DNA of 12,700 nt from an uncultured Lachnospiraceae bacterium (GTDB lineage Bacteria > Bacillota > Clostridia > Lachnospirales > Lachnospiraceae), in assembly GCA_910587305.1 (NCBI GenBank), contig CAJUKV010000024.1, forward strand, positions 1 to 12,700. The letters are read 5' to 3'. A model generated the notes under the pieces. It was not told the origin of the DNA and made no database searches. It worked only from the letters and a program-made list of their open reading frames with translations. The position numbers and the translations under genes are program-made. Below are positions 6,320 through 12,683 of the stretch, piece after piece (positions within the stretch are counted from its first letter, which is position 1; every line of letters starts with the position of its first letter).

Positions 6320-7471
6320 ATGGAGTACAGAGTATTAAAAAGATGTAATAGTTTAAAGGTAAGCGAGATTGCCTTAGGATGCGAGGGATTTATCGGTAAA
6401 TCGCCGGAGGAATTTCAGGAAATGCTGGACAGAGCCCTTTCCCTTGGAATCAATTTTATTGACATGTATACGCCCAATCCTGATTTCAGGGACAATTTAG
6501 GCGCGGCTATGAAAGGAAAAAGGGAAAAGCTTGTACTCCAGGGCCACATTTGTTCCGTTTGGGAAAATGGGGAGTATTTAAGGACAAGGGATTTGGAGAA
6601 GACAAAGGCAGGCTTTGAAGACCAGCTGAACAGGCTTGGAACGGATTATCTGGACATCGGTATGATCCATTATGTGGATGCGGAAAAGGATTTCGAGGAG
6701 GTCTTTAACGGGCCGGTGATTGCCTATTGCAAAGAGTTAAAGGAACAGGGGAAGATTCACGCCATCGGGCTTAGCTCCCACAATCCGGTGGTTGCGCGTA
6801 GGGCCGTAGAGACAGGTCTGATTGACGTTTTGATGTTTTCCGTCAATGCCGCTTATGATATGCAGCCGGCAAGTGAGGATTGTAACGCTTTGTTTGAACA
6901 GGAAAGTTACCAAAACGGCTTTATCGGTATGGATCCTGACAGAAAGGCCCTGTACGAGCTGTGCGAGAGGGAAGACGTTGCGATTGACGTCATGAAAGTT
7001 TTTGGAGGCGGAGATATGCTAAATGAAAAGCTCTCTCCCTTCGGCGTAGCCTTTAATGAGTATCAGTGCATTGAATACTGCCTGACAAGACCGGGGGTGG
7101 TTTCCATCATGGCAGGCTGCCACAGCATAAGTGAGATAGAAAAGCTGGCCTCTTATTATGACGCCTCCGAACAGGAGAGGGATTACTCCCTTGTGCTTTC
7201 TCAGATGGATAAATTCAAATTTCATGGAAACTGCATGTACTGCGGTCATTGCGCGCCGTGCAGCGTTGGGATCAACGTGGCGGAAGTGAATAAGTACCTG
7301 AACCTGTGCCTGGCCCAGGGGGAAGTGCCGGAGACGGTGGCGGATCACTATAAGCTGCTGCCCCGCCATGCATCGGACTGCGTTGCCTGCGGCAGATGTG
7401 AGCGAAACTGTCCATTTGGGGTTGGGATTATCGGGAAGATGAAAAAAGCGGTGGAGGTATTCGGATATTAG
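6320..7471 (+). CDS. Aldo/keto reductase-fold protein with two [4Fe-4S] clusters
   Basis: A 383-residue fusion of an aldo/keto reductase TIM barrel (about 1-290) and a ferredoxin-like tail, as in COG1453-type oxidoreductases. The barrel starts MEYRVLKRCNSLKVSEIALG; it has INFIDMY (44-50), LGTDYLDIGMIHYVD (106-120), IHAIGLSSHNPVVARRAVE (146-164) and RPGVVSIMAGCHS (257-269). The tail has C305-x2-C308-x2-C311-x2-C314 and C354-x2-C357-x2-C360-x3-C364-P, enough for two clusters. Of the usual Asp-Tyr-Lys-His tetrad only Asp48 and His117 are in place. The Tyr position (Asp+5) is Asn53, and the Lys position in REKLVLQGH is His76. The substrate is unknown, and electron transfer between ferredoxin and NAD(P)H or a redox partner is a guess. 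No sequence link to the lar genes besides position. An ATG at 6314 would add two residues. Confidence 0.85.
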   Translation: MEYRVLKRCNSLKVSEIALGCEGFIGKSPEEFQEMLDRALSLGINFIDMYTPNPDFRDNLGAAMKGKREKLVLQGHICSVWENGEYLRTRDLEKTKAGFEDQLNRLGTDYLDIGMIHYVDAEKDFEEVFNGPVIAYCKELKEQGKIHAIGLSSHNPVVARRAVETGLIDVLMFSVNAAYDMQPASEDCNALFEQESYQNGFIGMDPDRKALYELCEREDVAIDVMKVFGGGDMLNEKLSPFGVAFNEYQCIEYCLTRPGVVSIMAGCHSISEIEKLASYYDASEQERDYSLVLSQMDKFKFHGNCMYCGHCAPCSVGINVAEVNKYLNLCLAQGEVPETVADHYKLLPRHASDCVACGRCERNCPFGVGIIGKMKKAVEVFGY

Positions 7472-7535
7472 AAAGTGCGCGGGGAAGAATTTTCCAAGTG
7501 GCGTAAGCCGTAAAGAGATTCCTTGAAAATGGCAG

Positions 7536-7564
7536 TTTAACTTTTTACCTGAAAAGGGTATAAT
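7536..7564 (+). promoter_or_regulatory. Predicted promoter of the antitoxin gene
   Basis: TTTAAC (7536-7541), exactly 17 bases, then a perfect TATAAT (7559-7564). It is 53 bases before the likely start at 7618. AbrB-type antitoxins usually repress their own promoter, but no clear operator repeat is seen here. Confidence 0.6.
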
Positions 7565-7617
7565 AAAAGTGAACCTCAATTTTTCTTTCGATTTCAAGAA
7601 TGGAAAGGGTGGCTTTT

Positions 7618-7893
7618 ATGAATTTAGTGAAAATTTCTTCGAATGGGCAGATTACCGTACCGGCAGAAATCCGCCGGTTGCTCGGCCTGAAAGCCGGCGA
7701 CAAAATTCTGTTTTACCAAAAACAGGACGGAGAGGTTGTTTTGCGCAATGCCTCCGCCCATGCAATCCGTAAAGCGCAGTCTGCTTTTTCAGGCGCAGCC
7801 GAAGCTATGGGGATTTCCCATGAAGATGATGTGCAGGCTCTTGTAGACGAAGTACGGAAGGGCGCTTCGCAAAATGTATTGGGAAAGGGATAA
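7618..7893 (+). CDS. AbrB/SpoVT-family antitoxin or DNA-binding protein
   Basis: A 91-residue protein with a swapped-hairpin SpoVT/AbrB DNA-binding domain at residues 1-45: VKISSNGQITVPAEIRRLLG (4-23) and LKAGDKILFYQKQDGEVVLR (24-43). The remaining residues are the helical part that in type II antitoxins binds the toxin. The start at 7618 follows AGGG (7606-7609) by 8 bases and gives the standard MNLVKIS N-terminus; an in-frame ATG at 7600 lacks a site and overlaps this one. Five bases after its stop comes the beginning of a PIN-domain toxin gene, the usual partner for this type, but that gene is truncated. The antitoxin therefore looks intact but orphaned, and may survive as an autoregulator or as protection against related toxins elsewhere. 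Confidence 0.85.
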   Translation: MNLVKISSNGQITVPAEIRRLLGLKAGDKILFYQKQDGEVVLRNASAHAIRKAQSAFSGAAEAMGISHEDDVQALVDEVRKGASQNVLGKG

Positions 7894-7898
7894 TAAAA

Positions 7899-8000
7899 AT
7901 GCGGATATTGGTCGATACAAACGTTCTTTTTTCCGCATTGCTTTTCCCACGGTCAAAACCGGCACAGGCACTGTTATATGTAGCTGATAATCAATTGTAG
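7899..8000 (+). pseudogene. Truncated PIN-domain toxin (33 codons)
   Basis: The ATG at 7899 follows GGGA by 8 bases and lies 5 bases after the antitoxin stop. It reads MRILVDTNVLFSALLFPRSK, the canonical N-terminus of a PIN ribonuclease toxin with its first catalytic acidic residue at Asp6. The frame ends in TAG at 7998-8000 after 33 residues, while intact toxins have about 130-150. The A+T-rich DNA beyond the stop shows no further PIN sequence in any frame I examined, so this looks like loss of the rest of the gene rather than a point mutation. The remaining catalytic acids are absent and it should be inactive. Confidence 0.75.
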
Positions 8001-8049
8001 AAGAATTTTCTTATAATTTATACTTATGATATTTATAATTAATATTGAT

Positions 8050-8078
8050 TTTACTTATGAGTATGCCGGGCGTATAAT
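8050..8078 (+). promoter_or_regulatory. Candidate promoter in the purA upstream region
   Basis: TTTACT (8050-8055), a 17-base spacer and a perfect TATAAT (8073-8078). A transcript starting near 8085 would meet the hairpin at 8103-8130 almost at once, so it would either give a very short RNA or read through the repeats into purA as a leader of about 265 bases. Confidence 0.45.
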
Positions 8079-8102
8079 CATAAAGTAAAAACTGATATAT
8101 AG

Positions 8103-8130
8103 AAGCAGGTTTTTACAGCCTGCTTTTATT
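8103..8130 (+). terminator. Terminator-like hairpin before repeat copy B
   Basis: AAGCAGG (8103-8109) pairs with CCTGCTT (8119-8125) around a 9-base loop and is followed by TTATT. It could end transcription from the antitoxin locus, or act as an attenuator for the promoter at 8050-8078. Repeat copy B begins directly after its T-tract. Confidence 0.5.
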
Positions 8131-8213
8131 ATGCACAGGCCCGTGCAGAGGAAGTATGCCGCCAGAGCGGCGCACGGGCCGCGCGGCGAGCAGGGAGAAA
8201 ATCTTCCCTACTC
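8127..8213 (+). repeat. Structured intergenic repeat, copy B
   Basis: The cleanest copy for the two main stems. Long stem GGCCCGTGC (8138-8146) with GCACGGGCC (8172-8180), 9 perfect pairs; apical stem GCCGC (8158-8162) with GCGGC (8167-8171); second hairpin GAGCAGGGA (8188-8196) with TCCCTACTC (8205-8213), one mismatch, loop GAAAATCT. No convincing closing helix is seen around it. Confidence 0.8.
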
Positions 8214-8293
8214 AATTGCGCAGACCTGCGTAGCGGAAACATGCCATTAAAGCAGCACGCGGGCCGTCTGGCGGGCAGGAAGAAAATCAGCCA
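8214..8293 (+). repeat. Structured intergenic repeat, copy B2 (degenerate tandem copy)
   Basis: Directly follows copy B and aligns with it along its length: GCGCAGACCTGCGTAG for GCACAGGCCCGTGCAG, then GGAAACATGCC for GGAAGTATGCC, and GGCAGGAAGAAAATC for AGCAGGGAGAAAATC. Long stem CCTGCGT (8225-8231) with ACGCGGG (8257-8263) has one wobble. The apical stem is lost. The second hairpin survives only as TGGC (8269-8272) with GCCA (8290-8293). It ends about 57 bases before purA. Confidence 0.65.
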
Positions 8294-8297
8294 CAAG

Positions 8298-8339
8298 ACA
8301 GGAAAGGGAAATTCTCAAAGCCATTCAACAGGAAAGGGA
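8298..8339 (+). repeat. Duplicated 12-mer carrying the purA ribosome binding site
   Basis: ACAGGAAAGGGA occurs at 8298-8309 and 8328-8339, 30 bases apart. The second copy runs into GGGAGG and serves purA; the first has no start codon at a usable distance and could be a decoy or a duplication relic. Confidence 0.6.
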
Positions 8340-8349
8340 GGAATAAAAA

Positions 8350-9630
8350 ATGGTTAAAGCGGTAGTGGGCGCCAACTGGGGCGATGAAGGAAAAGGAAAA
8401 ATAACGGATATGCTGGCACAGCAGGCGGATGTCATTATCCGTTTTCAGGGAGGGGCCAATGCGGGGCATACGATAGTCAACAATTATGGAAAATTTGCCC
8501 TGCATACGCTGCCATCAGGGGTTTTTTACAGCCATACCACCTGTATTATAGGAAACGGAGTGGCGCTTAACATCCCATTGCTTTTTGACGAGATCAAGTC
8601 CATCACGGACAGAAATGTCCCGATGCCTAAGATCCTGGTATCCGACAGGGCGCAGATGGTAATGCCTTATCACATCCTGCTGGATACATACGAGGAAGAG
8701 CGGCTGGGCGGAAAGTCCTTCGGAAGTACGAAATCCGGCATTGCGCCTTTTTATTCTGATAAATATGCAAAGATCGGTTTCCAGGTCAGTGAGCTTTTTG
8801 ACGAGGATCTTTTAAGGGAAAAAGTGGAAAGAATCTGCGAACAGAAGAACGTCATGTTAGAGCACATGTACCATAAACCGCTGATTAAGCCGTCCGAACT
8901 TTTGGAAACCTTACATGAATATAAAGAAATGATTGCGCCTTACGTGTGCGACGTGTCCGCCTATCTTGACAGGGCAATAAAGGAAGGCAAAACCATTTTG
9001 CTGGAGGGACAGCTTGGCACCTTAAAGGATCCGGATCATGGGATTTACCCTATGGTAACCTCGTCCTCCACATTGGCCGCTTATGGCGCAATCGGCGCGG
9101 GAATCCCGCCTTATGAAATCAAAGAAATCATTGCCGTGTGCAAGGCATATTCCTCAGCCGTGGGAGCAGGCGCCTTTGTATCGGAGATATTTGGGGATGA
9201 AGCGGATGAACTTAGAAGGCGCGGCGGCGACGGGGGAGAGTACGGCGCAACCACAGGCCGTCCAAGGCGTATGGGTTGGTTTGACTGTGTTGCCTCTAAG
9301 TATGGCTGCAGGCTGCAGGGCGCTACGGACGTTGCCTTCACCGTTTTGGATGTGCTAGGTTATCTGGATGATATTCCTGTGTGCGTGGGTTATGAGATTG
9401 ACGGCGAGGTGACCACAGATTTTCCGGTTACCCATAAACTGGAAAAGGCAAAGCCCGTTCTTGAGAAGCTTCCCGGATGGAAATGCGATATCCGGGGGAT
9501 TAAGAAATACGAAGATTTGCCGGAAAACTGCAGGAACTATGTGGAATTTATCGAGAAACAGATTGGCTATCCTGTGACGATGGTTTCTAACGGGCCGGGC
9601 CGTGACGATATTATTTATAGAAAGAGATAA
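8350..9630 (+). CDS. purA: Adenylosuccinate synthetase
   Basis: PurA joins aspartate to IMP using GTP, the first committed step to AMP, in the cytoplasm. The 426-residue protein is full length. It has the N-terminal loop GANWGDEGKGKITD (7-20), GGANAGHT (34-41) with the catalytic-type His40, IGNGVALN (67-74), STKSGIAPFYSDKYAKIGFQ (126-145), DPDHGIYPMVTSSSTLAAYG (227-246), GGEYGATTGRPRRMGWFD (295-312) and the C-terminal guanine-site block NGPGRDD (414-420). Two places depart from the common bacterial form: EGQLG (219-223) where EGAQG is usual, and AYSSAVGAGAFVSE (266-279) where the usual pattern is AYTTRVG-x-G-PFPTE. The ATG at 8350 follows AAAGGGAGG with a suitable gap. It stands alone behind repeats B and B2; no purine-regulon motif was recognised. 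Confidence 0.95.
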   Translation: MVKAVVGANWGDEGKGKITDMLAQQADVIIRFQGGANAGHTIVNNYGKFALHTLPSGVFYSHTTCIIGNGVALNIPLLFDEIKSITDRNVPMPKILVSDRAQMVMPYHILLDTYEEERLGGKSFGSTKSGIAPFYSDKYAKIGFQVSELFDEDLLREKVERICEQKNVMLEHMYHKPLIKPSELLETLHEYKEMIAPYVCDVSAYLDRAIKEGKTILLEGQLGTLKDPDHGIYPMVTSSSTLAAYGAIGAGIPPYEIKEIIAVCKAYSSAVGAGAFVSEIFGDEADELRRRGGDGGEYGATTGRPRRMGWFDCVASKYGCRLQGATDVAFTVLDVLGYLDDIPVCVGYEIDGEVTTDFPVTHKLEKAKPVLEKLPGWKCDIRGIKKYEDLPENCRNYVEFIEKQIGYPVTMVSNGPGRDDIIYRKR

Positions 9631-9698
9631 GAAGCTCCCGAAAAAATTCCTTCGAAATGTTCGACCACGGGGCGTATTTACTCCTGACAAAACACAAT

Positions 9699-9740
9699 GT
9701 TCCTATGAAAAAATACAAAAAATGAAAAAGTTCCTATGAA
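9699..9740 (+). repeat. Direct repeat GTTCCTATGAA upstream of queH
   Basis: GTTCCTATGAA occurs at 9699-9709 and 9730-9740, 31 bases apart (about three helical turns), both in A-rich flanks. The pair sits just before the promoter at 9756-9783 and could be an activator or repressor site. Confidence 0.5.
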
Positions 9741-9755
9741 TAATCACATAATTCT

Positions 9756-9783
9756 TTGAGGAAAAGAAAAAGGGTGATATGAT
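9756..9783 (+). promoter_or_regulatory. Predicted promoter of queH
   Basis: TTGAGG (9756-9761), a 16-base spacer and TATGAT (9778-9783), about 100 bases before the start codon. No preQ1 riboswitch is recognised in the leader. Confidence 0.5.
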
Positions 9784-9885
9784 GATAAGAAGAGAGCGTT
9801 AGGATGGTGATGGATATAGGGAGACTTAGGAAGAGGTCGGCTCTGTCTGTCGGCCGGGAAAGCAGGAAGGAGCGACAGGAATCTT

Positions 9886-10566
9886 ATGGGAGCAAGGAAC
9901 GGAAATAAAAATTATTCGTTGGAACTGGAGAAGATACTGAAAAATACGGAAAATAAAGGAAAAAAGCTGTTTTTGCATAGCTGCTGCGCCCCCTGCAGCA
10001 GCTATGTGCTTGAGTACCTCAGGGGCTTTTTTCAGATAACGGTGTTTTACTACAATCCGAATATCACGGAGCAGGAAGAATATCTGAAAAGAATGGCGGA
10101 ACAGAAGCGGCTTATAGAAGAATTTAACAGGCAGCTTTTGGAGGGGGAAGTATCCGGCTATCTCATCAAAGTGGAGGAAGGGGATTACCCGAAAGGTTTG
10201 TTTTTTGAAGCTGTGAAGGGCTTAGAGCAGTGCAAAGAAGGCGGGGAAAGATGTTTTGTGTGTTACGAGCTTCGGCTTCGCAGAACGGCTGAGCAGGCGA
10301 AGGAAGCGCAGGCAGATTATTTTACCACCACCCTTACCATAAGCCCTCTTAAAAATGCAGGAAAAATAAATGAAATCGGGGAAAGGCTGTCTAAGGAATA
10401 CGGCGTTCTTTTTTTGCCTTCTGATTTTAAAAAGAAGAACGGCTATAAGCGCTCTGTGGAGCTGTCAAAGGAGCATGGGCTTTACAGGCAGAACTACTGC
10501 GGCTGTGTTTTCTCAAGGAATGGCGCACATGAGAAATCTGCTGTAGTTGCTTTGGATAAAGAATAG
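9886..10566 (+). CDS. queH: Epoxyqueuosine reductase QueH
   Basis: QueH (formerly DUF208) reduces epoxyqueuosine to queuosine at the wobble position of tRNAs with GUN anticodons; it replaces the unrelated QueG in many Firmicutes. The 226-residue protein shows all family landmarks: LHSCCAPCSSYVLEYLR (30-46) with Cys33, Cys34 and Cys37; FYYNPNITEQEEYLKR (54-69); ERCFVCYELRLRRTAEQA (121-138) with Cys123 and Cys126; FTTTLTISPLKN (146-157); SDFKKKNGYKRSVELSKEHG (179-198); and YRQNYCGCVFS (200-210) with Cys205 and Cys207. These cysteines match the expected Fe-S cluster and metal ligands. The start at 9886 has only a weak site (AGGA, 6-7 bases away); a stronger AAGGAG lies 13 bases upstream. No other queuosine genes are in the window. 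No membrane segment is seen. Confidence 0.93.
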   Translation: MGARNGNKNYSLELEKILKNTENKGKKLFLHSCCAPCSSYVLEYLRGFFQITVFYYNPNITEQEEYLKRMAEQKRLIEEFNRQLLEGEVSGYLIKVEEGDYPKGLFFEAVKGLEQCKEGGERCFVCYELRLRRTAEQAKEAQADYFTTTLTISPLKNAGKINEIGERLSKEYGVLFLPSDFKKKNGYKRSVELSKEHGLYRQNYCGCVFSRNGAHEKSAVVALDKE

Positions 10567-10586
10567 GCGTTAGATGAAAGATTTTG

Positions 10587-10668
10587 CTGCGTTTTTTGGA
10601 AATATGCCGCTAAAGCGGCGCAGGGGCCGCACGGCGAGCAGGGTAAAAATCTTTCCTGCTCGAAAAAA
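10587..10668 (+). repeat. Structured intergenic repeat, copy C
   Basis: Apical stem GCCGCT (10606-10611) with AGCGGC (10614-10619), 6 perfect pairs; second hairpin CGAGCAGG (10635-10642) with CCTGCTCG (10655-10662), 8 perfect pairs around a purine-rich loop; closing helix TTTTTT (10592-10597) with AAAAAA (10663-10668). The left GGCCCG arm seen in copies A, B and D is missing; CTGCG (10587-10591) with CGCAG (10619-10623) may replace it, sharing one base with the apical stem. Located just after queH. Confidence 0.7.
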
Positions 10669-10684
10669 GGAATGCCTCTTATGC

Positions 10685-10713
10685 TTGATAAAATGGCGCT
10701 AAAATGTTAGGAT
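10685..10713 (+). promoter_or_regulatory. Candidate promoter of argS
   Basis: TTGATA (10685-10690), a 17-base spacer and TAGGAT (10708-10713), about 190 bases before argS. A transcript from here would carry repeat copy D in its leader. A small hairpin GGCGA (10761-10765) with TCGCC (10772-10776) also lies in the leader. No T-box consensus is visible. Confidence 0.4.
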
Positions 10714-10788
10714 AGTTGAAGTGATAAGATTGCTGTGGTTTTTTTTATCAATGTGCGGAGGGCGAAGGGAGTCGCCGCGGCATGAGAA

Positions 10789-10885
10789 TTTGTGTACAGG
10801 CCCGTAGGGAGAAATACGCCATGAAAACGGCGAAGGCTTGTACGACTGACAGGGGAAAGACGCCTGTCCGCTAAATTGACACAAA
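10789..10885 (+). repeat. Structured intergenic repeat, copy D, next to the argS ribosome binding site
   Basis: Closing helix TTTGTGT (10789-10795) with ACACAAA (10879-10885); long stem GTACAGGCC (10794-10802) with GGCTTGTAC (10835-10843), one wobble, sharing two bases with the closing helix; apical stem CGCC (10817-10820) with GGCG (10829-10832); second hairpin GACAGG (10848-10853) with CCTGTC (10863-10868). The last helix strand ends one base before the AGGAGG of argS (10887-10892). Confidence 0.7.
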
Positions 10886-10901
10886 CAGGAGGAAGTGGCG
10901 G

Positions 10902-12683
10902 ATGAAAAAATTTCTGGATCTCATATCGGAAGAAATGATGAATGCGTTTGAGGCGGCCGGATATGACAGGGAGCTTGGAAAGGTGAGCCTGTCCAACCGG
11001 CCGGATTTATGTGAATACCAGTGCAATGGCGCTATGGCCGGAGCGAAGCTTTATAAGAAAGCGCCCATTATGATTGCCGGTGATGTGGCCAAAATGTGTG
11101 AGAACAGTAAAGTGTTTTGCAAGGCGGAGGCGGTTACGCCCGGTTTTTTGAATCTGAAGGTGAGAGAGGATTTTACGGCAGACTACTTAAACCAGATGCG
11201 GGCAGAACCCAAGTTTGGCCTTAACATGCCTGAGGAGCCGAATCATATTATTGTGGATTACGGCGGACCTAACGTGGCGAAACCTCTTCATGTGGGACAT
11301 TTGCGCTCCGCTGTGATTGGTGAGAGCATCAAGCGGATCGCAAAGTATGCCGGACATGAAGTGCTTGGGGATATCCATCTTGGAGACTGGGGCCTGCAGA
11401 TGGGATTAATTATCGCGGAACTGCAGGAAAGACAGCCGGAATTGGTATACTTTGACGAAAGCTTTATGGGAGACTATCCGGAGGAGGCGCCCTTTACCAT
11501 TTCGGAGCTGGAGGAAATTTATCCGACAGCCAGCGCCAAATCCAAGGAGAACGCCGAATACAAAGACCGCGCCATGGATGCAACCTTTAAGCTGCAAAAG
11601 GGCGTAAGAGGCTACCGCGCGCTGTGGAATCATATTATGAAGGTGTCGGTGGCGGATTTAAAGAAAAATTATGATAATTTAAACGTGGAGTTTGAGCTGT
11701 GGAAGGGAGAATCCGATGTCCATGACCTGATACCGGGTATGGTGGAGTATCTGAAAAAGGAAGGATACGCTTACATCAGCGACGGCGCTCTTGTGGTGGA
11801 TGTGAAAGAGGAGACGGACACAAAGGAGATTCCGCCCTGCATGATTTTAAAGTCAGACGGCGCATCCCTTTACAACACCACGGACTTGGCAACCATTATG
11901 GACAGAATGAAAACCTATCATCCGGACAGAATGATTTATCTTACGGATAAGCGCCAGGAACTTTATTTTGAGCAGGTTTTCCGCTGTGCAAAAAAGACAA
12001 AGCTGGTGGACTCAAATACGGAGCTTTTGCACATTGGCTTTGGCACCATGAACGGAAAAGACGGCAAGCCCTTTAAGACAAGGGAGGGCGGCGTTATGCG
12101 TCTTGAACTCCTGATAAAGGAAATTAATGATGAAATGTACCGCAAGATTACGGATAACCGCCAGGTTGACGAGGAAGAAGCGCGTAGGACGGCCAGGGTG
12201 GTTGCCTTATCCGCAATCAAATACGGGGATTTGTCCAACCAGGCGTCCAAGGATTATATTTTTGATATTGACAAATTCACTTCCTTTGAAGGAGACACGG
12301 GCCCTTATATTTTGTACACCATTGTCAGAATCAAATCTATTTTAAATAAGATAAAAGAGCAGCAGGGGCAGGAGGGCAATGCTTTTCAAAAAGAGGCTCC
12401 AATCCGGGATGCGGGAAGCGAGGCGGAAAAGGCGCTTATGCTTGAAATTGCAGGTTTCCAGGCGGCAATGGAGACCGCTTACAGGGAGACGGCGCCCCAT
12501 AAGCTGTGCGCATATATTTATGGTATTGCCAACGCTTTTAACCGCTTTTACCACGAGACCAAAATCGTAACGGAAGAAAATGATGAGAAGAAGTCAGGGT
12601 GGGTTGCGCTCCTTATTCTGGTAAGGGATATCTTGGAAACCTGCATTGATGTGCTTGGCTTCTCAGCGCCGGAAAGAATGTAA
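10902..12683 (+). CDS. argS: Arginyl-tRNA synthetase
   Basis: Class I synthetase that attaches arginine to its tRNA in the cytoplasm. The 593-residue protein is complete. It has an N-terminal Add1-type tRNA-binding domain (about 1-110), then DYGGPNVAKPLHVGHLRS (119-136) with the HIGH motif as HVGH (130-133), GDWGLQMGLIIAELQ (161-175), SLYNTTDLATIMDR (322-335) and a KMSK-equivalent loop GTMNGKDGKPFKTREGG (381-397). The anticodon-binding part has FEGDTGPYILYTIVRI (462-477) and the C-terminal VLGFSAPERM. As in most bacterial ArgRS, no literal KMSK is present. The ATG at 10902 follows AGGAGG by 9 bases. It is the last gene seen, 335 bases after queH, behind a candidate promoter and repeat copies C and D; no T-box controls it in this window. 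Confidence 0.96.
   Translation: MKKFLDLISEEMMNAFEAAGYDRELGKVSLSNRPDLCEYQCNGAMAGAKLYKKAPIMIAGDVAKMCENSKVFCKAEAVTPGFLNLKVREDFTADYLNQMRAEPKFGLNMPEEPNHIIVDYGGPNVAKPLHVGHLRSAVIGESIKRIAKYAGHEVLGDIHLGDWGLQMGLIIAELQERQPELVYFDESFMGDYPEEAPFTISELEEIYPTASAKSKENAEYKDRAMDATFKLQKGVRGYRALWNHIMKVSVADLKKNYDNLNVEFELWKGESDVHDLIPGMVEYLKKEGYAYISDGALVVDVKEETDTKEIPPCMILKSDGASLYNTTDLATIMDRMKTYHPDRMIYLTDKRQELYFEQVFRCAKKTKLVDSNTELLHIGFGTMNGKDGKPFKTREGGVMRLELLIKEINDEMYRKITDNRQVDEEEARRTARVVALSAIKYGDLSNQASKDYIFDIDKFTSFEGDTGPYILYTIVRIKSILNKIKEQQGQEGNAFQKEAPIRDAGSEAEKALMLEIAGFQAAMETAYRETAPHKLCAYIYGIANAFNRFYHETKIVTEENDEKKSGWVALLILVRDILETCIDVLGFSAPERM

Noticed and set aside
7569..7772. 67-codon + strand frame overlapping the antitoxin gene
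   Set aside because: It is a shadow in another frame; the AbrB-domain frame explains the coding signal.
10728..10751. T-run after a possible stem (TGATAA with TTATCA) as a terminator
   Set aside because: The stem is A+T-rich, encloses the T-run instead of preceding it, and lies downstream of the likely argS promoter.
10567..10901. T-box leader for argS
   Set aside because: No T-box sequence (AGGGTGG-type) or matching antiterminator is present; the gap is filled by repeat copies C and D.
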